NCBI RefSeq assembly: GCF_963678635.1
Contig: NC_087065.1
Location: 30,878,252 to 30,942,251, forward strand
Length of the DNA: 64,000 nucleotides
Direction: 5' to 3'
Source of the DNA: Symsagittifera roscoffensis
Lineage: Eukaryota > Xenacoelomorpha > Acoela > Convolutidae
In this document: piece after piece, positions 1 to 10,247 of the stretch
Position numbering within the stretch: position 1 is the first letter of the stretch
Layout: every line of letters starts with the position of its first letter
Made by a program: the position numbers and the translations under genes
The notes under the pieces: model-generated
Databases searched by the model: none
What the model was told of the DNA's origin: nothing
The model's input: the letters and a program-made list of their open reading frames with translations, nothing else

Positions 1-1890
1 TTGTGCGTATATGTCTGAAAACCTGCTGTTTCTGCAAGTTTGCGTAGGTTTTGATCTATGAATTTTCGTTGGATTGTGTCCATTTTTGTGAGTAATTCTT
101 GAAATTGTTGTGTTCGAATGTGATGTTGAATGTGTGATTTAGAGTATAAGCCGATTGATTGTAAATCAATATTGGGATCGCGGACAATAGCTCTATAGCT
201 TTCTGGTGAAAATTTTTTGTGTGGTTGCATGAGTGTAGGGTATAGTGCGAGAAAATAGTATTTATCTTCATCAGGGTTTAATTGTACTACATTGTGGCTG
301 TTTTCTGATCAACAAGGGTCTGCTGTATCCCAAAAAAAAGTTCTGCGGGAAAGTATATCAACTAAATGTACTTTATTTTTATAGAATATTGGGATTCTCT
401 TATAGCATCTTTTGTCTTCGAAAACATACAAAGGTGATACTTTTTTGGTACGGGTGTAATACCATAATATATTTCCTTCGTAGTCAATAAACTTTGATCT
501 GTTTCCTGACGATAAATATCCTGCATAAGGGATTCCTAGTACTGCTAGTGCAAGTGAGTGTAAAATTTGTGTGCGTTCGAGTTCGCATAATTGATGGAGT
601 GTTTCAAGTTCTGTCAAAGACATTTCATGAAAGATTCTACTTATTGTGTATTGTAATTTCATGCCGTAGTCTATGTCATAGTGGATTGCCTCAAAATGAG
701 TGTTGTTCATAAGTGTATTTCTTGTAAGCGGGTACTGTCTGTGTCTTGTGGTCTTAATTTACCACCGGTTCTTCCTGTATTCTTTTGAAATGATACTGGG
801 ACATATGAGTTTTTGTCAGTGGTTGAGTGAAATGTAGCCATTTGATGTGTTATTAATTTTCCTCTCTTCATGTCGAAACCGTCTTCGTATTCGACAAGAA
901 TTTCTGAATACTGTGTTTTGTAAATTGGTTTGGTGTATTTACATGCTAGTTCCGTTTCTGGGTATATTTGGAAACGTGTCAATTTATTTTCTATATTACG
1001 GATGTTTCCAAATTTATAATTACTTTGTCTAATTTGATTAGAGTTTATATCTTCAAACGGGATTCATTCAACAAATTATTTTTGCTGAAATTTTATCATT
1101 CTAGCGTGTATTTTTGCTACTTGAAAAAATGTACAAGTGTCTTCAGGGAACCAAACGATTGTTGCTTGTGTGCGCGTAGTAGGATCGCAATATCCTTGAT
1201 CGTTTTTACAAAAGAGTCTGATTCCTTGATAAATTATAGGGTCATCTTTTAAATCACGTGTTAGTTGTACTTTTTCAAGTTGTATTTTTCAATCAAAAAA
1301 TATTATTTCTTGGTATCCTTTATTTCTTTTATCTGCTTTACAATTTGAGGGTTTGTTCATTCCAATGTGTGGTATCCAATTTTTATCATGGACATCATAT
1401 TTAGATCTTCCATGTGCTCCGTGAAAGGGGAATTTGTCATCTAGTCTTATATGACCTTGGTCTTTTTCAAGTTCGGCTTGATTTGCTGAGTCTGGAAAAA
1501 CTTGAAAATTTACTCGTTTTCTGTTTGTGCATTTGTTTGATGTGATCTTTAGTCTTTTAAGTTCGTTTTTGCAGTTTTCAGGGCTGAGGTGCAATAGTCT
1601 TTCGATGTTACTTTGGTAAAAAGGTTCATGATATAATCTGTTTTTATTTCCGTTTGAAACTTGTGAACAATGTACTTTCTTTTCGGAAAATGTTGCTGTG
1701 AATTTATATCATATCAGTGTGGTAGCTCTGGCTTTTGAGTAAAGTGCTGCTATTACATTTGTTGTTTCGATTGACCGTGGTTCGGATTCACGTTGAGTGA
1801 CTTGGTTTCTTGCATATTTGTGTAATGTTTTTTGTTCATTTTCTTCACAGTCATAATGTGTGACTAGTAAATCCGGGGGTCCCGTTCGGG
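1..1890 (-). pseudogene. env-like glycoprotein remnant of element 1 (left end outside window)
   Basis: Open stretches in changing minus frames (1,594-1,289, 982-707, 710-309) line up with the env gene of the younger element at 33,863-36,168. Shared landmarks are an early H-Y-D-C, a later Q-L-C-E-L-E-R block, A-G-Y-L followed by N-R-S, and C-Y-x-R-I-P-I followed by V-D-x-x-[ST]-R. These blocks resemble glycoproteins of chuvirus-like (Jingchuvirales) viruses, which retroelements of arthropods and nematodes have captured. Many stops and frame changes show it is dead. The membrane anchor would lie beyond the left edge. Homology to the second env is clear; the virus-family assignment rests on remembered motif patterns. 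Confidence 0.6.
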
Positions 1891-1955
1891 GCGAAAGATT
1901 GTTGGGATCAAGCTTTGAAAAAGTGAAAAAAAGGAGTTTGAAAAAAAAATTATCT

Positions 1956-3070
1956 TTAAGAAATACATGTGTATGATAGTCCTGAATATGGATTATAAAA
2001 GGTGATAAATCCTGTTGTCTTTTTTGTGTTTCTATCGTATTTGTAGATTACTTCTGTGGTTATAATCGGAGGAGGTAAAGATTGAGCTGTTATATTTGGA
2101 AGTGCTAGGGGTAAGAGATGGTGAACTATACTGTTTAGTTTTACTTTGATTTCGAATTTTAATGTCAAGTTGCCTTGTCTAAGTATTTGTATATTGTGGT
2201 CTTGGATATCTTTGTGAATGTCCTGTCGACATTCTAATCTGTTTAGTGCCCAGTTGTGTAATCTGTGACTTTCGTGATTTTGTCCAAATAACAGAGGGGG
2301 TGCTACGAATGTATTCCAATCTAATCGTAGTTGTATGTTATTTGTGGAATTTTCTCTATATCTGGCGTCGAGATTTACAGGAAAATTTGGAGGAAATAGT
2401 GTTTGTGAAATTGGGATTAAGGAAGGTGTTGAGGGAAGTGAAAGAGTTTCAGGTAGTGACAAAGATGTGTCCGATGAAACGTTTATTGGCTCATTTTTTA
2501 AATTTGGTTCTCCTTGGGTAAAAGCTTGTGTCATCCAAAATGAGAGATGTTCTGTAGTGGCTGGGGGGTTAAAAGGGTTTTCTCTAATTTGTTCAGATGT
2601 AGGGGTTGAACCTAAAAAGTCTGAGGGAATGTTCGATGTGTTTTGTTGCACTGGAGTCTGTGAGGTACTTTGAATTGTACTGCTAGAAAGGTTTATTGGA
2701 TTTGTTGTAGGTGAGTGAGGTATGTTGAATTGAACTCTGGGGTTTTGTAAATTTAGATTTCGTCGTGGATGAATAATTTGTCTATTGATTTCGAGCGTAT
2801 TTTGGTTTTGACTTTGGTGTCTTGCGCTATTAAGATCTTGTTGGAGAGGGGGGTATAAGTTATATACTGGTTCGTAAGGTGGTTCGCTTAGAGGTGCTAG
2901 GCAAGTTACTGGTTCTAGTGTTTCGGACAATCGTGCGTGTCTTTCTTCAAATGTGTATGGAATGTCTTGAAAAGAGATGCGTGTTGATGGTTGAGGGTTA
3001 TTTGTTTGTTTATTTGTTGGTGTTGTTGGAGGAACTTGGGACGATGTTGGTGGGGGTTGTTGATTAGCAA
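1956..3070 (-). CDS. Proline/serine/asparagine-rich ORF between integrase and env of element 1
   Basis: An uninterrupted minus-strand frame runs from about 3,070 to the stop at 1,956; the first ATG is at 2,930, giving 324 residues. The N-terminal two thirds is low-complexity (Pro, Ser, Thr, Asn, Gln) and looks disordered. The last ~110 residues are less biased, with a run of alternating hydrophobic and charged residues suggesting a folded part. No catalytic motif is recognised. The ORF sits where the younger element has its low-complexity post-integrase tail, so it may be the detached C-terminus of Pol or a separate accessory ORF. It is oddly intact in an otherwise ruined element. Function unknown. 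Confidence 0.5.
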
Positions 3071-3930
3071 TTTTGAAAAAAAAATTGAAAATTATTTAAG
3101 AAGGAATTTTGTGTTTGCTGTAATTTTCTTCAATAAAAAGAATTATCAGTATCGTTGCTAATGCGAAGGTCACGATAGCCTTTTTTATGCATTTACATAC
3201 TGTCATTATCAGCGATGTCAAAATGTGAGAAATAGTTTAAAAAAAGAAGGAAAACATCTGTTCTACTGAATAGATGTTTGAACATTTAGATAGTTATTTG
3301 AATCATCGTACCTGAAGAGGTGGTCCAGGATTTTGGAGAGCTTTATGTAGGTTTGGGCTAGGGAATCAAAAATGATGAAACAGTTGCAAAAAATTATCAG
3401 AGTGAGGATGAATAGTTCGAAAATGTTGGATATGAAATTTATAAAAGACTTGAAAAATTTGGAAAGTATTGAAAAAAGTTTTGAAAGTATGTTACGAATT
3501 TTATGGATTTTATAAGAAAATAGCATTTGCAGAAGTTATTTACTTCGAAGTGGTTGATTTTGAAGTCGTGATGATTGTCTATGATGAGATTTTTCTTTTT
3601 GATCTTGTGGTATAATTTTTTCTTCGAATTTTCGATTTTTTCTTTCTGTTTCAGGTTTCTTTTTATTTTCTACTTTTTTGATATTTGTTTGGAAAGTTCT
3701 GTTTCCTTTATGTCTAATTTTTTTTTATGACTTGCGTATCAGTGTTTTGATTTTGATTTTGTTCAGAACTCTTTTGAATGACTTTAAGTCCTGTAAAAGA
3801 GTATTATTAAGTAAGTTTTCGAAGTGCGTACTCTTTTGGGTAATAAGGTAAAAAATTGTTTCGATGTTGAACGATTTGTTTTTTTTTGTTCAAGTCTGTA
3901 AATTTGTATGTTACATCCGTGGGTTTATCA
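3071..3930. other. Pol-env spacer of element 1, no firm gene
   Basis: This holds the frayed C-terminus of integrase (about 3,930-3,740) and a short hydrophobic minus-strand frame at 3,526-3,263 (87 residues, one long Ile/Leu/Phe-rich segment that could cross a membrane). The latter is AT-rich and may be open by chance. Nothing else can be supported. Confidence 0.3.
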
Positions 3931-5000
3931 ATTATTTGATAAGAATCATTTTTGCGTTGTAAAGTTTGGAATTAAAACATATGTTCCGATTTTTAAATTT
4001 GTAGCTGGGGTAAATCGAGAATTTATTTGGGAATTTATGTTTTGTCTTTGTAACAGTTTTTTTGTTACTTTCTGGTAAATTTCGTTGTGTTTTTTGTCTC
4101 TGTTTAAAATCCAATCGGTGTGTGTTCCAAAAGCTAATTTTAAGATTTGTGGATGGTGAAAATGATCTTCATCATGGGTGTGTAGTGGTAAACTGTAACG
4201 TATTGGTTCTTTAGTTGGATGGCAATAATCTTGTGCATTTTTTGAAGAATTTGCTGTGAACATTATTGGTTTCCGTAGTTTCTGGTTGAAAATCATTTCA
4301 TAGGGTGATAGTCCTAGAGTTGTTGTGATTTGAGAATTATAAGATAGTGGGAATAGATTTACATCTGATGACCATTCAGTATATCGTGTGTCATTTCCGT
4401 CAATGATACATCTAAGATATTCTTGCAGTGAACGGTTCATGCCTTCGACTAAACCATTAGTCCAAGGTGCATGAGATGTACGTGGTTTGCGTTTAATGTT
4501 ATATGAGTCGCAAGTTGTAATGATTTCGTTGTTTATAAATTCAGTGCCATTGTCTGTAACAAGGGTTTCGGGTAAACCGAATTTTGCTATCCGATGTTCA
4601 TAAAGTGTTGTGTATGCATAACAAGCATTACAATGAGGTACTGGGTTAAGTGCTACGTAGTGTGTGAATGCGTCTACTATTACCATTATATATGAGTTTC
4701 CTTCTGAGGATGGTGATATTGGTCTTTTTGTATCGAAAGAGATTCTGTGGTTGAAATATAAACTTTGTGCTTTAAAGTCTTGTTTTTCTGCGATTTGTTT
4801 TTGATTTGGGTATGGTTTGTTTAAATGACATGTTATGCAATCTTTGTGTAATACTTTTTATCCACATCGGTGCGTTTGGGAAAAAAAATTTGTGTAAAAT
4901 TTTAATATGTATTTTCTATTCCTGAGTGTCCTTTAGTGTGTAAAGAGTGAGAGGTATGAAAAGCTGTAAGCATCATACTTAATGGTAAGCAGGGTACTTT
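3700..5000 (-). pseudogene. Integrase of element 1
   Basis: The minus strand from about 5,000 carries a His-His-Cys-Cys zinc-binding segment ending in C-I-T-C-H (around 4,830), then the catalytic core. The first Asp is in S-F-D-T-K near 4,730, the second in T-D-N-G-T-E-F near 4,560, and the Glu in L-V-E-G-M-N near 4,440. The longest open piece is 4,686-3,946. Core spacing fits Ty3/gypsy integrases. Upstream pieces sit in other frames with stops (for example near 4,855), so the gene is not functional. It follows RNase H and precedes the proline-rich ORF. Confidence 0.8.
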
Positions 5001-5732
5001 GATATCAGGTGTTTGGTAATCTAGGATATCCGGGTTTTCATTGATTGAGGTGTCGTTAAATTTTCTGAAATATCTAAGACGGCTCTTGTTTCCTAGTAAT
5101 GTAGTATCGGCTTTAAGTGGCTTGGTTTTATACTTGTGCCAAGATTTTAGTTGTCTGATGACTGGGTCAAGGTTTTGATGTTTTTGTAATAGTTTGAGTG
5201 TTTGTTTTTCTGTTATTGGTAGAAAAATGTTTTCAGTTTCAATTTTTGATAGAGGTATTGTATCTAGTGGGTCATGAAGGTTAAAAACATGGTTAACTGT
5301 AATTTTGAATCAGTATTTGGTGGGCCTGATAAATTTACATTATCAGTGAGATTTTTCTTTTCTTTTAAAGGGAATATATCTTTTTTATTTAATTTTTGTT
5401 TGAGTGGTTTTTGGTGTGTATTGTTTTTTATCCATGAAGTGTATGGTATTAGGTTTGAATGTAGATGTTCCTAGTGAATCTACTTCGTAGTGATTGTCTT
5501 GGCAATCTAGATATAGTAGAAAATCTTCTAGATTATTTATTTGTGATTGTTCTACATCAGTTTTTACTGCATAATTGCATGGTAATCCTGGTGATGTTTC
5601 GTCGTTTGCAAGGAAAAATTTTATATTTTGTGGTATTTCAACTGTTGTTTTTCGTGTTAGTAATTCAGGTGGTGTATTTCTACTGAGAGTATCAGGTAGT
5701 GCAAGGTTTTTTCCTGCTGTCCAAAATATATG
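5001..5732 (-). other. Degenerate RNase H-integrase linker of element 1
   Basis: Only short broken minus-strand frames are present between RNase H and the integrase zinc-binding segment. From position and length this is the tether region of Pol. No domain could be recognised. The plus-strand frames at 5,274-5,686 are rich in Phe and Leu, as expected of an AT-rich opposite strand, and are not treated as genes. Confidence 0.4.
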
Positions 5733-6044
5733 TTAGTTTGGAAATTTCAATAAAATAAAATGAAATCTGTAAACTCTATGGTTTGGGTTTGATTTTTGTG
5801 TAAAGATAAAAATTATTGGTTTATGGTCTGTAAATAAAACTGTTAGATGTTCAGATCCAAGTATTAAAAATTCACATTCTGTAAGTGTATATATTATAGA
5901 TGTGCATTCTCTCATAAGGGCAGAGAGTCTAAATTCAGCTTGGGTAAATAGCCTAGAATTTGCTGAAATGAGGTTCATTTTATTTGTTCCATTGTGAGAT
6001 TGTAATAATGCTGCGCCGATGCCAAAATTGGAGGCGTCGCACAT
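5733..6044 (-). pseudogene. RNase H fragment of element 1
   Basis: An open 103-residue minus frame begins with C-D-A-S-N-F-G-I-G, the first-Asp segment of a Ty3/gypsy RNase H. It continues with an E in M-R-E-C-T and an F-T-D-H-K-P motif, the second and third acidic positions. RNase H degrades the RNA strand of the RNA-DNA hybrid during reverse transcription. It lies in a different frame from the RT fragment upstream, and the junction around 6,050-6,225 contains stops. Confidence 0.75.
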
Positions 6045-6225
6045 AGCTTAAAATGGTTGATCGGGATTTGGAATAGTATTTTATAATTGTTCAGTGAGAA
6101 GAGTTTTTATCTCTTCGAATCGTTTTTGATGTTCTGTTTTCCATTCGAAATTATTTTGCTGTCTAAGGATGTTTAAAATGGTCTTATGTATAGCTGCTTT
6201 TTATATACGTGATTACTAGGGAAAT

Positions 6226-6960
6226 TTAACTTTCAAAGAAATTCTTGTATTTTTTTTCTGATTTGAAGGTGGTTGGAGTTTTTTGATTGCGTCTATACGA
6301 GATTTTAATGGAGTTATAGTGTTTTTTTCTATAATATGTCCAAGGAATTTTTACTCGCGTTAGGAAAAAGTGTGATTTATCTGAGGCTGTTTTCATGTTT
6401 TCTTGTAGTAATATTTGATGATTTTTTTCTAAGACAGTAAAAATTTCGTCTTTGGTTTGTGATTGCATAAAACCATCGTCTGAATATGTAATTGCAATTT
6501 TATTGAGTATTAATGGTCTAAAAATTTTACTCATAAATGCTGAAAATGCTGCTGGTCCTATGAAAATTCCATAGAATAATCTGTTGAATTCGTATTGTTG
6601 ATTTCCAATAACGAATTGTGTTAATCGTCGGGATTGTTCATCTAGTGGCATTTGATTATATGCACTATTCATATCTGCTGTTGTAAGGTATTCACTGTTT
6701 ATTTTTGTGAAAATTACTTGAATTGGCTCAATAGGCCAATTACATTTGGATTCATCAATGAGTGAATTTAAATATTTTGCATCTAGAACGATTTTTAATA
6801 ATTCTCCTTTCGCTAAGATGATAACGGGGTTTATAAATGTCTTACCTTTTGGCTGTTCTTCTTTATTTACTGGAGAGATAATTTCATATTGTTCTAGTAT
6901 TTCAAGTAATCGGTTAACTTTATCCTGCAAGTGAATTGGGACTTTACTTGCCCGTTATTT
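6226..6960 (-). pseudogene. Reverse transcriptase of element 1
   Basis: The minus ORF 6,930-6,226 (234 residues) aligns in order with the RT of the younger element: N-P-V-I-I, L-D-A-[KR]-Y-L-N, a D-[ML]-[NS]-x-A-Y segment, then a Y-[SI]-D-D catalytic box. Here the box reads Y-S-D-D near 6,490, with Ser where Val, Ile or Met is usual. The frame breaks just after, in the thumb (around 6,350). Upstream, about 830 bp separates the protease from RT. The younger element has about 1,500 bp there, so element 1 has no room for its macrodomain. Confidence 0.8.
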
Positions 6961-7059
6961 TTTGAAATATGCGTCAGGTTTTAGAGGTAAATATAATGGT
7001 GAATTTTGTTTCTTCATCAACATTTGATGTTGCGTAAATGTTTGGGTATTTTAACAAGA

Positions 7060-8075
7060 GGTCAGCTAGCTGTTCGAAATCTTTTTTTTTGTTATCTGAG
7101 AGTGTTGAAAATTAAACATTGTTAGGAATTTTTGCTGTTCTTTCGTATATTTTGAAATGTGAAATGTTGGTTTGAAATAGGGTGTCTTTGTAAAATGATC
7201 TGTATTAAGTTTTTCATTGCTTAAAATACTATTAATTGACAATTCTTTATCAAGAATTGTTAATTGACATATATCTAATAGTTAAAAAATACTATTTACT
7301 CTATACGCTTTTTCTTTTGTGGGAGAAATTGTCGCGTTACTTTCACAATAACCTAAGAGTCCTAGTGGTAGGGTTATTTTATATGGGGAATTGTTACATA
7401 TATATATAAAAAAAATCATATCAGAGTCTGAGTTTCTCGTATATTTAAAAGACGAATTGTTTCTCGCAAAAATTTGTGAATTGGTCTGAATTCGAGGTCA
7501 GACATAAAGAGATGTTGTTTGTTTTGCTCTTTATCATATTGGTGAATTTGTTTATTCGAAAAGTTATACATGTTTCCTGATAGTGGTTTCAGGTGTTTTC
7601 GTTCCTGATTATATATGGGGTAAGTTTTTGAGAAAAATGGTGGTTGTTTGTTCATTCTTTGAAAAAATGTCAGAGAGGTGTTTTTCATTCTTGTGTATTT
7701 GTCTTTTTTATGAGTTTTACTATTTAAGATATTTATTGTTGGTATATAATTAGTAATGAATGGTATTCCAATGATATTGTGTTTTATATCAGTGATATGG
7801 AAGGTTTGTTTAAATGGTTTGGTCATGAGTTTGTTTTGTTCAGTTGTTCGAGTGGGAACAAGGAAGGTTTGTATTTTTCAATAGTTTGTTAAGGTTGATC
7901 CTTGTGTGGTTGCTAGTCTACTTGTTGTTTTGAAGGGTATCAGTTGTGGATGTAAAGTTTTGATCTAATTCCAAGTGGAAATATTTATAATATTTGATTC
8001 TGCTCCAGAATCGATTGAAAAATCTATTTCAAGGTCTGGTGTTTGCAATTGTTTTGATTTTGGACTTTCTAAAAG
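7060..8075 (-). pseudogene. Aspartic protease and Pol N-terminus of element 1
   Basis: Read leftward from about 8,040 the minus strand encodes F-S-I-D-S-G-A-E-S-N, a canonical D-S-G protease active site, and further on N-I-I-G-I-P-F, matching the second conserved protease motif (I-[LI]-G). The longest open piece is 7,826-7,416. Frame changes and stops separate active site, flap and C-terminal motif. Downstream of about 7,400 only broken frames lead into RT. The D-S-G here contrasts with D-P-G in the younger element. Confidence 0.65.
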
Positions 8076-8206
8076 AAGTGGAATTGTCCATATTTTTTCT
8101 TTTGTGTTTGAGCTTCTGTGGGTTTTTCTTCTGTTACTTCTTCTAATATTTTTTGTATCTTTTCCTTTGTTGTATTATTGGGTAAAGGTCTTGCATAATA
8201 ATTTAA

Positions 8207-10247
8207 AAGAAATTGATCACGGTTTTGATATATGTGAGAATATATCGGTTGTTCATAAATATTAGGCTCAAAGTCATTTTCAACGTTTATCATGTTAATT
8301 GAAATTGTGTTTTCTGTATCAATTTGGCTATCTGTGAATTCTCAGTTGATGTTGTTTAAATGCAATTCTGTGCTTTCGTTATTGTCAATACCGGGGGGGG
8401 GGGTCTGGTTGAGTTTCTTCAGTTGATTGTACTTGAGTTATTTGTCTTTCATGTTTAGGTGTGTTACACCTATTCTTTTGTTGCGAATTTTGATAACGTG
8501 TGTTATTCCTATGTGGTAATTGAGGGTAGTTTTTTTGTCTGTTGTTTTAGCTTGAGCTTCTGTTTTGTGAATTATCGCGTGATCTATTTTGATAAATAAT
8601 ATATTTTGATCTGTTGTTTGAATAATCGCGTGATCGAATATTTTGATATCTAGGGTTTCGATTGTTTGAATAGTTCTTATTCCTATCGTTAGAATAATTT
8701 CTATATCGATTGTAAGAAGAGTTTCTAGATCTATTATTTGAATAAATTCGATTTCTAGAATTTGAATGGGATCTGTCTTGAAAGGAAATATTGGGTTGAT
8801 TTGAAATTGATCTTGAATAGTTATTTTGATATTGACTATTTCAACTATGTGATCGACTATACCTGTTTTGTGAGAAATTCTGTGAATTTCTTTGGTATGG
8901 TGATATTCCTCTATAATTTGTATTATAGGGTGATTGTTGTCTAGAGTAGTTGCATTTATTTGGAAGGGGTTTTCCTGAACCATTATTGTTATGAAAGTTT
9001 TTTGTTGAGTAAAATTTGATCTTTCTTCATTTATTGATGAAAAGATTTGTTGGGTTCTCTATATTTTTGTGGTTTATTTTGATTATCTTGTTGTTTTTGT
9101 CTGCTTTCAGCGATACTGTGTCCGTATCGTCGACAATAATTAAACCATTTTTTGAATGATGAGTTGCCTTTAAAATTTGCGTTTTTCTCGTAGATGTTTA
9201 GAATTTTGGTGATTTTTTGATCACGGTTTTGATCAAGAAATTGATCACGGTTTTGATATATGTGAGAATATATCGGTTGTTCATAAATATTAGGCTCAAA
9301 GTCATTTTCAACGTTTATCATGTTAATTGAAATTGTGTTTTCTGTATCAATTTGGCTATCTGTGAATTCTCACTTGATGTTGTTTAAATGCAATTCTGTG
9401 CTTTCGTTATTGTCAATACCGGGGGGGGGGGGTCTGGTTGAGTTTCTTCAGTTGATTGTACTTGAGTTATTTGTCTTTCATGTTTAGGTGTGTTACACCT
9501 ATTCTTTTGTTGCGAATTTTGATAACGTGTGTTATTCCTATGTGGTAATTGAGGGTAGTTTTTTTGTCTGTTGTTTTAGCTTGAGCTTCTGTTTTGTGAA
9601 TTATCGCGTGATCTATTTTGATAAATAATATATTTTGATCTGTTGTTTGAATAATCGCGTGATCGAATATTTTGATATCTAGGGTTTCGATTGTTTGAAT
9701 AGTTCTTATTCCTATCGTTAGAATAATTTCTATATCGATTGTAAGAAGAGTTTCTAGATCTATTATTTGAATAAATTCGATTTCTAGAATTTGAATGGGA
9801 TCTGTCTTGAAAGGAAATATTGGGTTGATTTGAAATTGATCTTGAATAGTTATTTTGATATTGACTATTTCAACTATGTGATCGACTATACCTGTTTTGT
9901 GAGAAATTCTGTGAATTTCTTTGGTATGGTGATATTCCTCTATAATTTGTATTATAGGGTGATTGTTGTCTAGAGTAGTTGCATTTATTTGGAAGGGGTT
10001 TTCCTGAACCATTATTGTTATGAAAGTTTTTTGTTGAGTAAAATTTGATCTTTCTTCATTTATTGATGAAAAGATTTGTTGGGTTCTCTATATTTTTGTG
10101 GTTTATTTTGATTATCTTGTTGTTTTTGTCTGCTTTCAGCGATACTGTGTCCGTATCGTCGACAATAATTAAACCATTTTTTGAATGATGAGTTGCCTTT
10201 AAAATTTGCGTTTTTCTCGTAGATGTTTAGAATTTTGGTGATTTTTT
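8207..10247. repeat. Recent ~1.03-kb direct tandem duplication inside the gag tail of element 1
   Basis: The block 8,207-9,234 is repeated at 9,235-10,247 with a constant offset of 1,028-1,029 bp. The copies are nearly identical: the visible differences are a G run of 11 versus 12 (8,393 and 9,421) and single bases such as at 8,345 versus 9,374. The left junction falls in a short repeated motif, gatcacggttttgat, consistent with unequal exchange or slippage between short repeats. Both copies carry a Ser/Arg/Asn/Tyr-rich gag tail on the minus strand. The 181-residue Ile-rich frame at 8,983-8,438 and 10,012-9,467 is its out-of-frame shadow. Confidence 0.9.

Noticed and set aside
8438..10012. Two identical 181-residue Ile/Thr-rich ORFs on the minus strand
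   Set aside because: They are the out-of-frame reading of a Ser/Arg/Asn/Tyr-rich gag tail duplicated by the 1.03-kb tandem repeat.
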